This document shows, in pieces, positions 17,775 to 26,712 of a stretch of 64,000 nt of DNA (positions are counted from its first letter, which is position 1; each line of letters opens with the position of its first letter). The position numbers and the translations under genes are program-made. Source of the DNA: Pacificoceanicola sp049341065 (GTDB lineage Bacteria; Pseudomonadota; Alphaproteobacteria; Rhodobacterales; Rhodobacteraceae); NCBI RefSeq assembly GCF_049341065.1, contig NZ_JBMPIX010000003.1:310001-374000 (forward strand). Reading direction: 5' to 3'. Under the pieces are notes generated by a model that did not search any database, had not been told where the DNA came from, and worked only from the letters and a program-made list of their open reading frames with translations.

Positions 17775-19112
17775 ATGACCACCCTGATTCCGCAGTTCGG
17801 CGGAATTCTCTGGACGCTGATCGCGTTTGTTATCGCGCTCTCTGTGATCGTGACGATTCACGAATACGGCCACTACATCGTTGGCAAGAAGTCGGGCATC
17901 TTTCCCGAGGTTTTCTCGCTCGGGTTCGGCCCGGTGATCTGGTCGCGTTATGACAGCTACGGCACGAAATGGCAGCTCGCCGCTTTGCCCTTTGGCGGCT
18001 ACGTCAAGTTTCGCGGCGATGCGAACGCCTCGGGCGGGCGCGACGAAGAGGTCTATTCAAGCATCAACGAAGACGAACTGCGCACGACCATGGAAGGCGC
18101 GCCGCTTTGGGCGCGGACCGCGACGGTGGCCGCTGGTCCGCTGTTCAACTTTGCCCTGTCGATCATCATTTTCACCGGCGTGATCATGTTCCGCGGCGTC
18201 GTGGCCGAGCCGTTGACCGTGGGCGAATTGCGCCAGCTTCCCGCCACGCAAGAGCTTCAGATCGGCGATCAGATCACCAAGATCGCGGGTAAAGCCCCGC
18301 CGGGGTTTGACGATCCGGTGGCTTACGAAACCTTCATGAAAAACCTGCCGAAACAGGGACTTCTTGAGTATACCGTACTGCGTGACGGGCAAGAGGAAAC
18401 GGTTTCCGGGCCCTATGTCTATCCGCCGATCGTGACCCAGATCGCGCCGCGCTCGGCTGCTGGGGACACGGGCATGAAACAGGGCGATGTGATCGTCGCC
18501 ATTGACGGCGAACCGATTTTTGCTTTCGACCAACTCAAGGAAAAAGTCGAAGGCTCTGAAGGCGCGACACTGGCGCTGGACGTCTGGCGCGACGGAGAGA
18601 TCCTTCCGATGGAACTGACCCCGCGCCGGGTGGATGAACCGCAGGCCGATGGCGGGTTCAAGACCTTCTACCGTATCGGTATCGTGGGCGGCATCCTGTT
18701 TGAGCCTGCCACCGTCACCCCCGGCTTTGGTGAGGCGCTTTGGTCGGGCGTCAGCCAAGTGGGCCGCATCATGCAGGGCTCGATCTCGGGCCTGTGGCAC
18801 ATGGCGACGGGCGCAATCAGCACCTGTAACCTGTCCGGCCCCATCGGCATCGCCGAAACCTCGGGTGACATGGCCAGCCAGGGCACGGCAAACTTCATCT
18901 GGTTCATTGCCGTGCTGTCCACGGCCATTGGCCTGCTGAACCTCTTCCCGGTGCCCGTTCTCGATGGCGGACATCTGGTGTTCTACGCCTACGAGGCGCT
19001 GTCGGGCCGCCCGCCCAGTGACAAAGCCCTCAAGGTGCTGATGTCCATCGGTCTGACCGTCGTTCTGGCCTTGATGGTTTTTGGCGTGAGCAATGATTTG
19101 TTCTGCAACTGA
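17775..19112 (+). CDS. rseP: RIP metalloprotease RseP
   Basis: This site-2 protease of the envelope-stress pathway has 445 residues from the ATG; a TTG at 17769, better placed after GGGGGCGAG, would add two. The zinc motif HEYGH is at 29-33 and the aspartate ligand is in NLFPVPVLDGGH (Asp397). One clear PDZ domain lies at about 215-290 (QIAPRSAAGDTGMKQGDVIV). Hydrophobic segments occur at both ends. It cleaves anti-sigma factors or remnant signal peptides; no sigma-E gene is nearby. It sits between dxr and bamA, the usual place. Confidence 0.95.
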   Translation: MTTLIPQFGGILWTLIAFVIALSVIVTIHEYGHYIVGKKSGIFPEVFSLGFGPVIWSRYDSYGTKWQLAALPFGGYVKFRGDANASGGRDEEVYSSINEDELRTTMEGAPLWARTATVAAGPLFNFALSIIIFTGVIMFRGVVAEPLTVGELRQLPATQELQIGDQITKIAGKAPPGFDDPVAYETFMKNLPKQGLLEYTVLRDGQEETVSGPYVYPPIVTQIAPRSAAGDTGMKQGDVIVAIDGEPIFAFDQLKEKVEGSEGATLALDVWRDGEILPMELTPRRVDEPQADGGFKTFYRIGIVGGILFEPATVTPGFGEALWSGVSQVGRIMQGSISGLWHMATGAISTCNLSGPIGIAETSGDMASQGTANFIWFIAVLSTAIGLLNLFPVPVLDGGHLVFYAYEALSGRPPSDKALKVLMSIGLTVVLALMVFGVSNDLFCN

Positions 19113-19121
19113 CGACAATTC

Positions 19122-19150
19122 ATGGGGCAGGGGTCAAAATCCTGCCTCAT
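19122..19150 (+). terminator. Possible hairpin after rseP
   Basis: ATGGGGCAGG (19122-19131) pairs with CCTGCCTCAT (19141-19150) with one mismatch. No T-run follows, so it may be an attenuator or processing site rather than a full terminator. Confidence 0.35.
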
Positions 19151-19191
19151 TTACCTGTCAGTAAGGTCTCACCAACAAAGGGACCGAATCC

Positions 19192-19323
19192 ATGCAAACG
19201 ATTCAAGCCGGATACCGCAGCATGAGCCTGCTGGTCACCATAAACTGGGACCGGCTCCTTTATCTTGCGACGATAGTCTTTGCCCTGTTCTTTGGGGCTT
19301 ATATGGGCACGATGTTTCTGTGA
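19192..19323 (+). CDS. 43-residue membrane microprotein
   Basis: This short frame starts with ATG after AAAGGGACC and ends with TGA at 19321-19323. It encodes MQTIQAGYRSMSLLVTINWD, then a single strongly hydrophobic segment (RLLYLATIVFALFFGAYMGT) and MFL. The motif SLLVTxNWDRLLYLA resembles tiny hypothetical proteins I recall from roseobacters in the rseP-bamA gap, but I cannot verify this. The function is unknown. Its place between two envelope-maintenance genes suggests an inner-membrane accessory. Confidence 0.65.
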   Translation: MQTIQAGYRSMSLLVTINWDRLLYLATIVFALFFGAYMGTMFL

Positions 19324-19472
19324 TTTCCCAATAGGCACAACCGCCTAGGCCGGTTTGCGCCGAACCGATGTGCGAACGCTACATCTTGTGGTGAAACACT
19401 TTCAGGGCTTTTGACATCGGCCCCCATTCCCGATACTGACTTTGTGAGGCATGTCGGAATGGATTGGCGAGA

Positions 19473-21845
19473 ATGGCAAAGGTCATTTCCGCGCGTAAGA
19501 CGCGCAGGGTATTTGAAGCAAACCGGGTTTCCAAAGCGACGAAGGCAGTGGCAATTGCCATTGCATTGGCCGCTGGAGTAGGGACTGTTACTGTCCCGCA
19601 GGTCTCTTACGCACAGAGCTTTGCGTTCACGTCGGTTTCCATCGAAGGCAACAAACGGATCGAGGGCAGCACGATCCTGTCCTACGCCGGAATTGCACGC
19701 GGGCAGACGGTTTCAGCGGCCGAGTTGAACGACGCCTATCAGCGCATTCTGGGTTCGGGCCTGTTTGAATCGGTTGAGTTGATCCCGCAAGGCTCCACGC
19801 TGGTGATCCGCGTTGTCGAATATCCAACGGTCAACCGCATCAATTTCGAAGGCAACAAGCGCATAAAGGACGAAGATCTTGCAGCGCTGGTGCAATCGGA
19901 ATCGCGCCGGGTCTTCAGCCCGCGTGTGGCCGAATCCGACGCTCAGGCCATTTCCGAAGCCTACGCCCAACAGGGCCGCATCGCAGCCCGCGTCACTCCC
20001 AAGGTGATCAAGCGCAGCGACAATCGCGTTGATCTTGTCTTCGAAGTCTTCGAGGGCGGCGTATCCGAAATCGAGCGCATCGGGTTTGTCGGCAATGGCA
20101 AGTATTCGGATCGTCGCTTGCGCCGGGTTCTGGAAACCAAACAGGCTGGCCTGCTGCGCGCGTTCATCAAGAAAGACACCTTTATCGAAGACCGGATCGA
20201 ATTCGACAAGCAATTGTTGAACGATTTCTACGCCTCGCGCGGTTACGTCGATTTCCGTGTGACAGGTGTTAACGCAGAACTGGCCAAGGAACGTGACGGG
20301 TATTTTGTGACCTTCAACGTTGAGGAAGGGCAGCAGTTCAAATTTGGCGAAGTCTCGGTCACCTCGGACCTTCCGGATGTTGATCCGGACACCTTTGAAC
20401 GCGTGGTCAAGCTGCGGTCGGGCAAGGTTTATTCGCCCAGTCTGGTTGAGAATGAGATTGCGCGGCTGGAACGTCTGGCCATCGAAGAAGGTCTGAACTT
20501 TGTTCGGGTCGAACCTCGCGTCACCCGAAACGACCGCGATTTGACGCTCGACGTGGAATTCATGCTGACCCGCGGCGAGCGGATCTTTGTGGAACGCATC
20601 GACATCGAAGGCAACACCACCACGCTGGACCGGGTTGTTCGCGAACAGTTCGATGTGGTCGAAGGCGATCCCTTCAACCCTCGCGCCATTCGCGAAAGCG
20701 CCGAGCGTATCCGCGCTCTGGGGTTCTTTGAAACCGCCGAAGTGCAGGCCCGCGAAGGCTCCAGCCCGAACCAGGTCATTGTTGACGTCAATGTCGAAGA
20801 GAAACCGACAGGCGCGCTCAGCTTTGGCGGATCCTATTCGTCTACGGATGGCTTTGGCGCCTCGATCTCGTTCAGCGAGCGGAACTTCCTTGGACGTGGG
20901 CAGGCCTTCAGCTTTGCCATCCAAACCGCGGCCGGTGCGAACCGCTATTCGCTGTCCTTCCTCGAGCCTCGCTTGCTGGGACGCGACGTCGCCTTTGGAC
21001 TGGACATGAACTATTCCGAAACGACGCTGCTGTCGTCGTTCTTCAACACCGCCGAAGGCACATTCCAGCCGTCGATCTCTTTCCCGCTGTCTGACAATGG
21101 CCGTTTGCAACTGCGCTATACGTTCCGCTATTCGGATATGCGCGATCTGGATCAAACCAAGGTCGGGACTGATTTCGGATCGCTCATTGCCGCTGAGGCT
21201 GCGATTGGCGAACGGTATGACAGTTCGTTGGGGTACACCTTCAGCTATGACACTCGGCGCACCGGTCTGAACCCGAATGCCGGTGTTCTGCTCGAGTTTG
21301 GTCAGGACTTTGGCGGCCTTGGAGGCGACAGCAATTTCATACGCACCAAGGCAAAGGCCGTGGCGCAGACCAAGGTTTTCAACGAAGAAGTGACTCTGCG
21401 AGCCTCACTGGAAGGCGGCGCGCTGCACTACTCCAAAGGCAGCAGCCGCGTGGTCGATCGTTTCGTTGTCGGGCCGAACATCATGCGCGGCTTTGAATAC
21501 GGCGGCATTGGCCCACGCGAATACATCGCCGGCACCGATGTGAACGACAAGCTGGGCGGCAACTTCTACGCCGTGGCGCGGTTCGAGGCGGAATTCCCGC
21601 TTGGCCTGCCCGAGGAATACGGCATCACCGGCGGCGTCTTTTATGACGTTGGCTCGGTCTGGGGTTTGGACAACACCAATGCCAACGTCCTTTACGAAGA
21701 TTTCAGCGCGCGTCACGTCATTGGTGTGTCAGTTTTCTGGGACAGCTTCATCGGCCCGCTGCGTCTGAACTTCTCCGAAGCCTTGAAGAAGGAAAAGCAG
21801 GACGTTCCGCTGAACTTCAACCTGACCATTTCGGCCGAATTCTAA
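19473..21845 (+). CDS. bamA: Outer-membrane protein assembly factor BamA
   Basis: This 790-residue protein folds beta-barrel proteins into the outer membrane. A signal peptide ends near SYAQS. Five POTRA domains fill roughly 50-420 (repeated pattern VxxIxFxGN-K, as in INFEGNKRIKDEDL), and a 16-strand barrel makes up the C-terminal half, ending in phenylalanine (NLTISAEF). The usual VRGF lid motif reads MRGFEYGGIGP. I start at the ATG at 19473; a TTG three codons earlier is possible. It is followed four bases later by the Skp-like gene. Confidence 0.96.
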   Translation: MAKVISARKTRRVFEANRVSKATKAVAIAIALAAGVGTVTVPQVSYAQSFAFTSVSIEGNKRIEGSTILSYAGIARGQTVSAAELNDAYQRILGSGLFESVELIPQGSTLVIRVVEYPTVNRINFEGNKRIKDEDLAALVQSESRRVFSPRVAESDAQAISEAYAQQGRIAARVTPKVIKRSDNRVDLVFEVFEGGVSEIERIGFVGNGKYSDRRLRRVLETKQAGLLRAFIKKDTFIEDRIEFDKQLLNDFYASRGYVDFRVTGVNAELAKERDGYFVTFNVEEGQQFKFGEVSVTSDLPDVDPDTFERVVKLRSGKVYSPSLVENEIARLERLAIEEGLNFVRVEPRVTRNDRDLTLDVEFMLTRGERIFVERIDIEGNTTTLDRVVREQFDVVEGDPFNPRAIRESAERIRALGFFETAEVQAREGSSPNQVIVDVNVEEKPTGALSFGGSYSSTDGFGASISFSERNFLGRGQAFSFAIQTAAGANRYSLSFLEPRLLGRDVAFGLDMNYSETTLLSSFFNTAEGTFQPSISFPLSDNGRLQLRYTFRYSDMRDLDQTKVGTDFGSLIAAEAAIGERYDSSLGYTFSYDTRRTGLNPNAGVLLEFGQDFGGLGGDSNFIRTKAKAVAQTKVFNEEVTLRASLEGGALHYSKGSSRVVDRFVVGPNIMRGFEYGGIGPREYIAGTDVNDKLGGNFYAVARFEAEFPLGLPEEYGITGGVFYDVGSVWGLDNTNANVLYEDFSARHVIGVSVFWDSFIGPLRLNFSEALKKEKQDVPLNFNLTISAEF

Positions 21846-21849
21846 CGTG

Positions 21850-22428
21850 ATGCGCCGCCTCTTTGCCTTGCTGTTGCTCGGCCTTTGGCCAGCCCTTGCG
21901 GCAGGGCAAAACCTTGGCGGGCCGCTCAGCGAAGGCGTGGTGCAAAGCCCGGTTCTGGTGATTGAATTCGAACGTGTGTTCAGCGAAAGCGCCTTTGGCA
22001 AACGCGTGATTGCTGACATTGAAAGCGAAGGTGCGGCCCTGGCCGCAGAAAACCGCCGGATTGAAACCGAGTTGACCGAGGAAGAGCGCCGCTTGACGCA
22101 ACAACGCGCCAGCTTGCCTGCCGAGGATTTTCGGACGCTTGCCGATGCCTTTGACGAAAAGGTTCAGCGCCTGCGCCGCGAACAGGATACCAAAGCACGG
22201 GCCGTCAGTGCCCGCCCAGAAGAGGCGCGGCGCCAATTCGTCGTCACCATGCAGCCCGTGCTGCGCGAGATCATGCAAGAGGCCGGCGCCGCCGTGATCC
22301 TCGAACGCCGTTCGACCTTTGTGTCGATTTCAGCAATCGATGTGAGCGATCGTGTGATTGAACGGGTCGACGCGGAAATTGGCGATGGCCGCGACCTGCC
22401 TGCTCCCGACCCCGAGACCAATCCCTGA
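21850..22428 (+). CDS. OmpH/Skp-family periplasmic chaperone
   Basis: This 192-residue protein has a signal peptide (FALLLLGLWPALAAG) and a long charged helical region (about 55-150, rich in Glu, Arg and Gln) that forms the coiled-coil tentacles of Skp-type chaperones. The family starts its mature part with VLVIEFERVFSESAFGK, matching the VxxVDxxxxxxxS pattern. It escorts unfolded outer-membrane proteins to BamA, encoded directly upstream. GTG at 21847 is an alternative start. Confidence 0.88.
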   Translation: MRRLFALLLLGLWPALAAGQNLGGPLSEGVVQSPVLVIEFERVFSESAFGKRVIADIESEGAALAAENRRIETELTEEERRLTQQRASLPAEDFRTLADAFDEKVQRLRREQDTKARAVSARPEEARRQFVVTMQPVLREIMQEAGAAVILERRSTFVSISAIDVSDRVIERVDAEIGDGRDLPAPDPETNP

Positions 22429-22493
22429 CTCTTGCTCAAATTCATCTGTGTTGCTAGGGACAGGGGCTAACACCACCAGACCGAGGGACCCCA

Positions 22494-22955
22494 ATGACCG
22501 AAACGCTGCTGAGCGCTGACATCCAGCTGATCCAACGGATTATCCCGCACCGCTATCCCTTTCTTCTGGTGGACCGCGTGGAAGAAATTGACGGTACCCA
22601 AAGCGCTGTTGGTATCAAGAATGTCACCATGAACGAGCCGCATTTTCAGGGCCATTTTCCCGGTCTGCCGATCATGCCGGGTGTAACCATCGTCGAGGCG
22701 ATGGCCCAAACGGCGGCCGTCATGGTTGGCACGACGTTGGGCATGGAAGACAAGGAAATGAAGGTCTATTTCATGTCCATCGACAAATGCAAATTCCGCC
22801 GCAAGGTGATCCCCGGCGATCAGCTCAAGATGCGCCTGACGACCCTGCGCGGCAAACCCGGCGGCAAGGTCTGGAAATTTGGCGGTGTGGCCGAAGTGGA
22901 TGGTGAAATGGCTGCCGAGGCTGAATTCACGGCCATGATGGACCTGCCGTCTTGA
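22494..22955 (+). CDS. fabZ: 3-hydroxyacyl-ACP dehydratase FabZ
   Basis: This 153-residue hot-dog-fold enzyme dehydrates 3-hydroxyacyl-ACP in fatty-acid elongation. It has the motif HRYPFLLVDRV and the active-site GHFPGLPIMPGV with His54, and Glu68 in VEAMAQ. It shares acyl-ACP substrate with LpxA, whose start codon overlaps the fabZ stop (TTGA). In enterobacteria lpxD lies between skp and fabZ; it is absent here. Confidence 0.97.
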   Translation: MTETLLSADIQLIQRIIPHRYPFLLVDRVEEIDGTQSAVGIKNVTMNEPHFQGHFPGLPIMPGVTIVEAMAQTAAVMVGTTLGMEDKEMKVYFMSIDKCKFRRKVIPGDQLKMRLTTLRGKPGGKVWKFGGVAEVDGEMAAEAEFTAMMDLPS

Positions 22956-23740
22956 CCTCTGCCAGTATCCATCCCAGCGCCTATGTCGAAGAGGGCGCCC
23001 AGATCGGCGAAGGATGCAGCGTTGGTCCGTTCTGCCATATCGGCCCCGAGGTGGTTCTGGGCCAAGGCGTTGTGCTGAAATCACATGTGGTCGTCACCGG
23101 CCAAACCGAGATCGGTGATGAAACCGTGGTTTTCCCGTTTTCGGTGCTGGGCGAGATTCCGCAGGATCTCAAGTTCAAGGGCGAAAAGACTCGGCTGGTT
23201 ATCGGCAAGCGTAACCGCATCCGCGAGCATGTGACGATGAATACCGGCACGATGGGCGGCGGCGGTGTCACCCGCGTCGGCGACGATGGATTGTTCATGG
23301 CAGGGTGCCATGTGGCCCATGATGCGCAGGTCGGTGACCGCGTGATCGTGGTGAATTCGGCCGCGCTGGCCGGGCATTGTGTGGTCGAAGACGATGTGAT
23401 CATCGGCGGTCTTTCCGGCGTCCACCAATGGGTACGGATCGGGCGCGGCGCGATCATTGGCGCCGTGACGATGGTGACCAACGATGTGATCCCATACGGG
23501 CTTGTACAGGCACCGCGCGGCAAACTGGACGGGCTGAACCTTGTCGGCCTGAAGCGCAAAGGCGTCGCCCGGTCGGACATCACCGCCTTGCGCGCCGCGT
23601 TCCAGATGTTGGCGCAGGGCGAGGGGGCCTTTCAGGATCGGGCGCGCCGTTTGGGCGAAGAAACCCAAAGCGACTATGTCCGGGAGATCGTTGATTTCGT
23701 CCTGGGGGACAGTGACCGTTCCTTCCTGACGCCGGGCTGA
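22952..23740 (+). CDS. lpxA: UDP-N-acetylglucosamine O-acyltransferase
   Basis: This 262-residue trimeric left-handed beta-helix protein adds the first acyl chain of lipid A. Hexapeptide repeats run through residues 1-190, the catalytic histidine is His123 in GCHVAHDAQVGD, and the C-terminal helical region is present. The start is TTG, overlapping the fabZ stop codon by four bases. Confidence 0.96.
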   Translation: MTSASIHPSAYVEEGAQIGEGCSVGPFCHIGPEVVLGQGVVLKSHVVVTGQTEIGDETVVFPFSVLGEIPQDLKFKGEKTRLVIGKRNRIREHVTMNTGTMGGGGVTRVGDDGLFMAGCHVAHDAQVGDRVIVVNSAALAGHCVVEDDVIIGGLSGVHQWVRIGRGAIIGAVTMVTNDVIPYGLVQAPRGKLDGLNLVGLKRKGVARSDITALRAAFQMLAQGEGAFQDRARRLGEETQSDYVREIVDFVLGDSDRSFLTPG

Positions 23741-23744
23741 GCAC

Positions 23745-24530
23745 ATGTTGGCGCTGATCGCAGGGCGCGGGGAGTTGCCCCGCGCGGTCGCTATGGCGCA
23801 GGACACGGCCCCGCTGATCTGCGCGCTTGAAGGCTCGATGCCCGAAACCGTGACCGCGTCGCATGTCTTTCGGCTCGAACGGCTTGGCGGTTTTCTGAAA
23901 TGGTTGCGGCGGCAGGGCGTGACCCATGTGTGCCTCTGCGGTGCCGTGGATCGCCCACGCTTTGATTTACTCAAGTTGGACCTTGCCACTTTGGCCTTGT
24001 TGCCGCGTATCCGTCGGGCGCTGAGGCGCGGCGACGATGGTGCGCTGCGCATTGCCATTTCGATCCTCGAACAGGCGGGTTTCAAGGTGATCGCGGCACA
24101 CGAAGCTGCGCCCGATTTGTTGCCCAAACCCGGAACGCTCACCACCGCGCAGCCAGACCACAGCGCCCAACAGGCCGCCGAGACTGGCGATCGTGTCAGT
24201 GAAGAACAGGCATCGAAGGATCTGGGTCAGGCCTGCGTCGTCACCGAGGTTGATGTTCTGGCCCGCGAAAGCGAAGCCGGCACCGATGCGATGCTGGCCG
24301 GGACAGTAAGCGCGCCCGGTGCGGTGTTTTACAAGGCGCCCAAACCCGGACAGGATCGCCGCGCCGATTTGCCGGTGATTGGCCCGGAAACCGCCATGCG
24401 CGCCGTACAGCTTGGCCTTGCCGGTCTGGTGATCGAGGCAGGCGGCGTCATGGTGCTGGACCAGCGAAAGGTAATCGACATTCTGGACAAGGCGGGCCTG
24501 TTTCTTTGGGTTCGGGAAAGGCCGCACTGA
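23745..24530 (+). CDS. lpxI: UDP-2,3-diacylglucosamine diphosphatase LpxI
   Basis: This 261-residue LpxI-family (former DUF1009) protein hydrolyses UDP-diacylglucosamine to lipid X, replacing LpxH in alphaproteobacteria. It shows the N-terminal LALIAGRGELPRAVA, the MPGT-type segment DAMLAGT, and GPETAMRAVQLGLAGLVIEAGGVMVL near the C-terminus. It begins four bases after lpxA and shares one base with lpxB (TGATG). Confidence 0.93.
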   Translation: MLALIAGRGELPRAVAMAQDTAPLICALEGSMPETVTASHVFRLERLGGFLKWLRRQGVTHVCLCGAVDRPRFDLLKLDLATLALLPRIRRALRRGDDGALRIAISILEQAGFKVIAAHEAAPDLLPKPGTLTTAQPDHSAQQAAETGDRVSEEQASKDLGQACVVTEVDVLARESEAGTDAMLAGTVSAPGAVFYKAPKPGQDRRADLPVIGPETAMRAVQLGLAGLVIEAGGVMVLDQRKVIDILDKAGLFLWVRERPH

Positions 24531-25690
24531 TGCGCGTATTCATCACAGCCGGAGAGGCGTCCGGCGACAAACTGGGCGCGGCGCTGATGCAGGGGCTGAA
24601 GCAATTGGTGCCCGATGTCAGCTTTCGCGGCATCGGCGGCGAAAGGATGCAGGCCGAGGGGCTGGACAGCCTGTTCCCCATGGACGAGATCAGCATCATG
24701 GGAATCGCGGAAATCCTTAAGGAATACAAGGCGCTAAAGGGCCGCATTCGGCAAACAGCGGATGCGGTGATCGAAGAGCGCCCGGATGTTCTGATCACCA
24801 TCGACCTGCCCGAATTTTCCCTTCGTGTGAACCGTCTGGTCAAGGCCGTGTCGGACGTGCGGATCGTTCACTATGTGGCCCCCACGGTCTGGGCCTGGCG
24901 ACCCAAGCGCGCCCAAAAAATGGCGGCGCATGTGGATCAGGTCCTCGCGCTTTTGCCGTTTGAGCCGCCATATATGCAGGCTGCCGGGATCGACTGTGAT
25001 TTTGTCGGCCACCCGGTGGTCACGGATCCTCAGGCAACCGAGGCCGAAGCGCAGGCATTCCGCGCCGCGCATGGCATCGCGGGGCCGATGGCCTTGATGC
25101 TACCGGGATCACGCCGGTCCGAGGTGTCGCGGTTGTTGCCGATCTTTACTGACGTGGCGGAACGGCTGCATAAAGCACGGCCAGACCTGCGCATCGTGGT
25201 GCCTGCGGCTGGGGCGGTGGCCCAGACCGTGCAAGCGGCTGTCGCGGAATGGCCGGGCGCGCCTTTGGTGATCTCTCCGAAAGATGATGAAAGCGGTGCG
25301 CAAAAACGCGCGGCGTTTCGGGCCGCCGATGTGGCACTGGCAGCCTCTGGCACCGTGTCGCTGGAATTGGCGGCGGCAGGAACGCCGATGGTTATCGCCT
25401 ATGACATGAGTTGGCTCAGCCGCCAGATCATCGGGCGCATGTTGCTGGTGGATACGGTGACACTGGTCAATCTGGTTTCGGATACGCGGGCGATCCCCGA
25501 ATTCATCGGTCAAAACTGCCAGCCCGGACCCATCGCCAAGGCTTTGGTACAGGTTCTGGACGCACCGGACGCGCAAAAGCAGGCGATGGAATTGACCATG
25601 CAACGGCTCGGGCAGGGGGGCGAATTCCCGGGCCTCAGGGCCGCGCGGGCGGTCCTGGACGGGATCGCGGGCGCCGCGACCAAAAACTAG
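24530..25690 (+). CDS. lpxB: Lipid-A-disaccharide synthase
   Basis: This 386-residue GT-B glycosyltransferase joins lipid X and UDP-diacylglucosamine. It has ITAGEASGDKLGAALM at the start, GIGGERMQAEGL, MGIAEILKEY and the nucleotide-binding SGTVSLELAAAGTPMVIAYDMS. The ATG overlaps the lpxI stop by one base, in preference to an in-frame TTG 24 bases earlier. It is the last gene of the envelope block, followed by a terminator. Confidence 0.96.
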   Translation: MRVFITAGEASGDKLGAALMQGLKQLVPDVSFRGIGGERMQAEGLDSLFPMDEISIMGIAEILKEYKALKGRIRQTADAVIEERPDVLITIDLPEFSLRVNRLVKAVSDVRIVHYVAPTVWAWRPKRAQKMAAHVDQVLALLPFEPPYMQAAGIDCDFVGHPVVTDPQATEAEAQAFRAAHGIAGPMALMLPGSRRSEVSRLLPIFTDVAERLHKARPDLRIVVPAAGAVAQTVQAAVAEWPGAPLVISPKDDESGAQKRAAFRAADVALAASGTVSLELAAAGTPMVIAYDMSWLSRQIIGRMLLVDTVTLVNLVSDTRAIPEFIGQNCQPGPIAKALVQVLDAPDAQKQAMELTMQRLGQGGEFPGLRAARAVLDGIAGAATKN

Positions 25691-25705
25691 AACCGACAGC
25701 CCGTC

Positions 25706-25746
25706 AAAAAAAAGCCCCCGAAAGGCAGCGCTTTCGGAGGCTTTTG
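25706..25746. terminator. Bidirectional terminator after lpxB
   Basis: An imperfect 12-13 bp stem (AAGCCCCCGAAAG with CTTTCGGAGGCTT) is flanked by eight A on the left and a T-run on the right. It serves lpxB and the convergent IalB-like gene. Confidence 0.8.
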
Positions 25747-25764
25747 TTTGTCTGGGTCCAGCTT

Positions 25765-26397
25765 TTACTGGTTCAGCGACGAGGCTTGTTCAAAGGCTGC
25801 GGTGAAGCCCGTCAGAGACATGTCGACAGTCACCTTCTGGTCCGGCGCAAGAGCGGGCACCAGGGTTACGGTCGCCTTGGCGCCGCCTTTGAAGCGGGCG
25901 ATATCCTCGGCGGTGAAGCCAACGCGGGCGTAGCAGCCGATAGGTGCGCAGAAAGAATAGTCGTAGCGGCGCGCTTGCCCACTATCCACCGTAACGGTCA
26001 GCTTTTGCGGCAGAAGCGTTTCCAGAGGAACCACGAAGGTGCCACCAGCCACAGCGCGACCACCGTTCTGGAGTTTGAAGATGCTGACCTCGGCCACCGA
26101 AGCGCCATTGGGGTCTTTCAACAGTTGGTACATCTGGCAGACGTCATCGGCGTCCTGCACCTTGAGACACTGCAGCGACCAATCACCGAACGTATCCTTG
26201 ATGTAGGTTTCCGGCTGGCCGGCTGCGGGCGTGGACGCGTCTTCACCCAGGTCGAGTGCGCCACCAATGTTTGTGCTGCCATCCGCAGCAGGAGCAGCCG
26301 TTTCGGCCTGATCCGTGCCTGTCGCGGTGTCCTGAGCATAAGCCGGTGCTGCACCCAGTGCGGCAACGAGTGACAGAAGAAGGAACGATCTTTTCAT
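25765..26397 (-). CDS. Invasion-associated locus B (IalB) family protein
   Basis: This 210-residue exported protein has a signal peptide (LLLSLVAALGAAPAYAQ), a low-complexity Ala/Thr/Asp region to about residue 60, then an IalB domain beginning with DTFGDWSLQCLK. The cysteine pairs C..C in the first strands and FCAPIGCYAR are typical of the family. Members are periplasmic or outer-membrane-associated; Bartonella IalB affects erythrocyte invasion, but the role in free-living relatives is unknown. It is transcribed alone towards the terminator shared with lpxB. Confidence 0.88.
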   Translation of the reverse strand: MKRSFLLLSLVAALGAAPAYAQDTATGTDQAETAAPAADGSTNIGGALDLGEDASTPAAGQPETYIKDTFGDWSLQCLKVQDADDVCQMYQLLKDPNGASVAEVSIFKLQNGGRAVAGGTFVVPLETLLPQKLTVTVDSGQARRYDYSFCAPIGCYARVGFTAEDIARFKGGAKATVTLVPALAPDQKVTVDMSLTGFTAAFEQASSLNQ

Positions 26398-26540
26398 GGA
26401 AGTCCTCTGAAATCCTCTTTTATCATTTGGTCATCGCTTATCATGCCATTGCAGCAGTGTCAGGGTAGAAAAACCAGACCTTGCCATCTGAACGCGGATA
26501 AACGCTTGTCAGCTATGACGTTCTTGCTTTCACAGTGAGA

Positions 26541-26573
26541 GGAAAAAAGAAAGGGGCCCGAATAGGCCCCTTT
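26541..26573 (-). terminator. Intrinsic terminator, minus strand
   Basis: The 9-bp stem AAAGGGGCC/GGCCCCTTT with a six-base loop is followed on the minus strand by TTTTTT. No annotated minus-strand gene ends here, which points to an unannotated transcript. Confidence 0.65.
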
Positions 26574-26684
26574 CCGCTTCACTCCCTGTCGGACCGGCCG
26601 ACTTTTCATTGAACGGAACGCTACGAAAACTGATCGCGGCGGTCAACAGGCTTTTATCAAAGAAATTTCTTCTCGCTATCGGAA

Positions 26685-26712
26685 CGAAAAAAGCCGCGCC
26701 CGAGGGCGCGGC
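26685..26712 (-). terminator. Second intrinsic terminator, minus strand
   Basis: The stem GCCGCGCC/GGCGCGGC with a four-base loop is followed on the minus strand by six T. It lies about 130 bases upstream, in the minus direction, of the previous terminator, again without a gene ending at it. Confidence 0.65.

Noticed and set aside
19402..19445. TTGACA followed by GATACT upstream of bamA as a sigma-70 promoter
   Set aside because: The spacing is about 15 bases, shorter than the preferred 17, and no supporting evidence exists.
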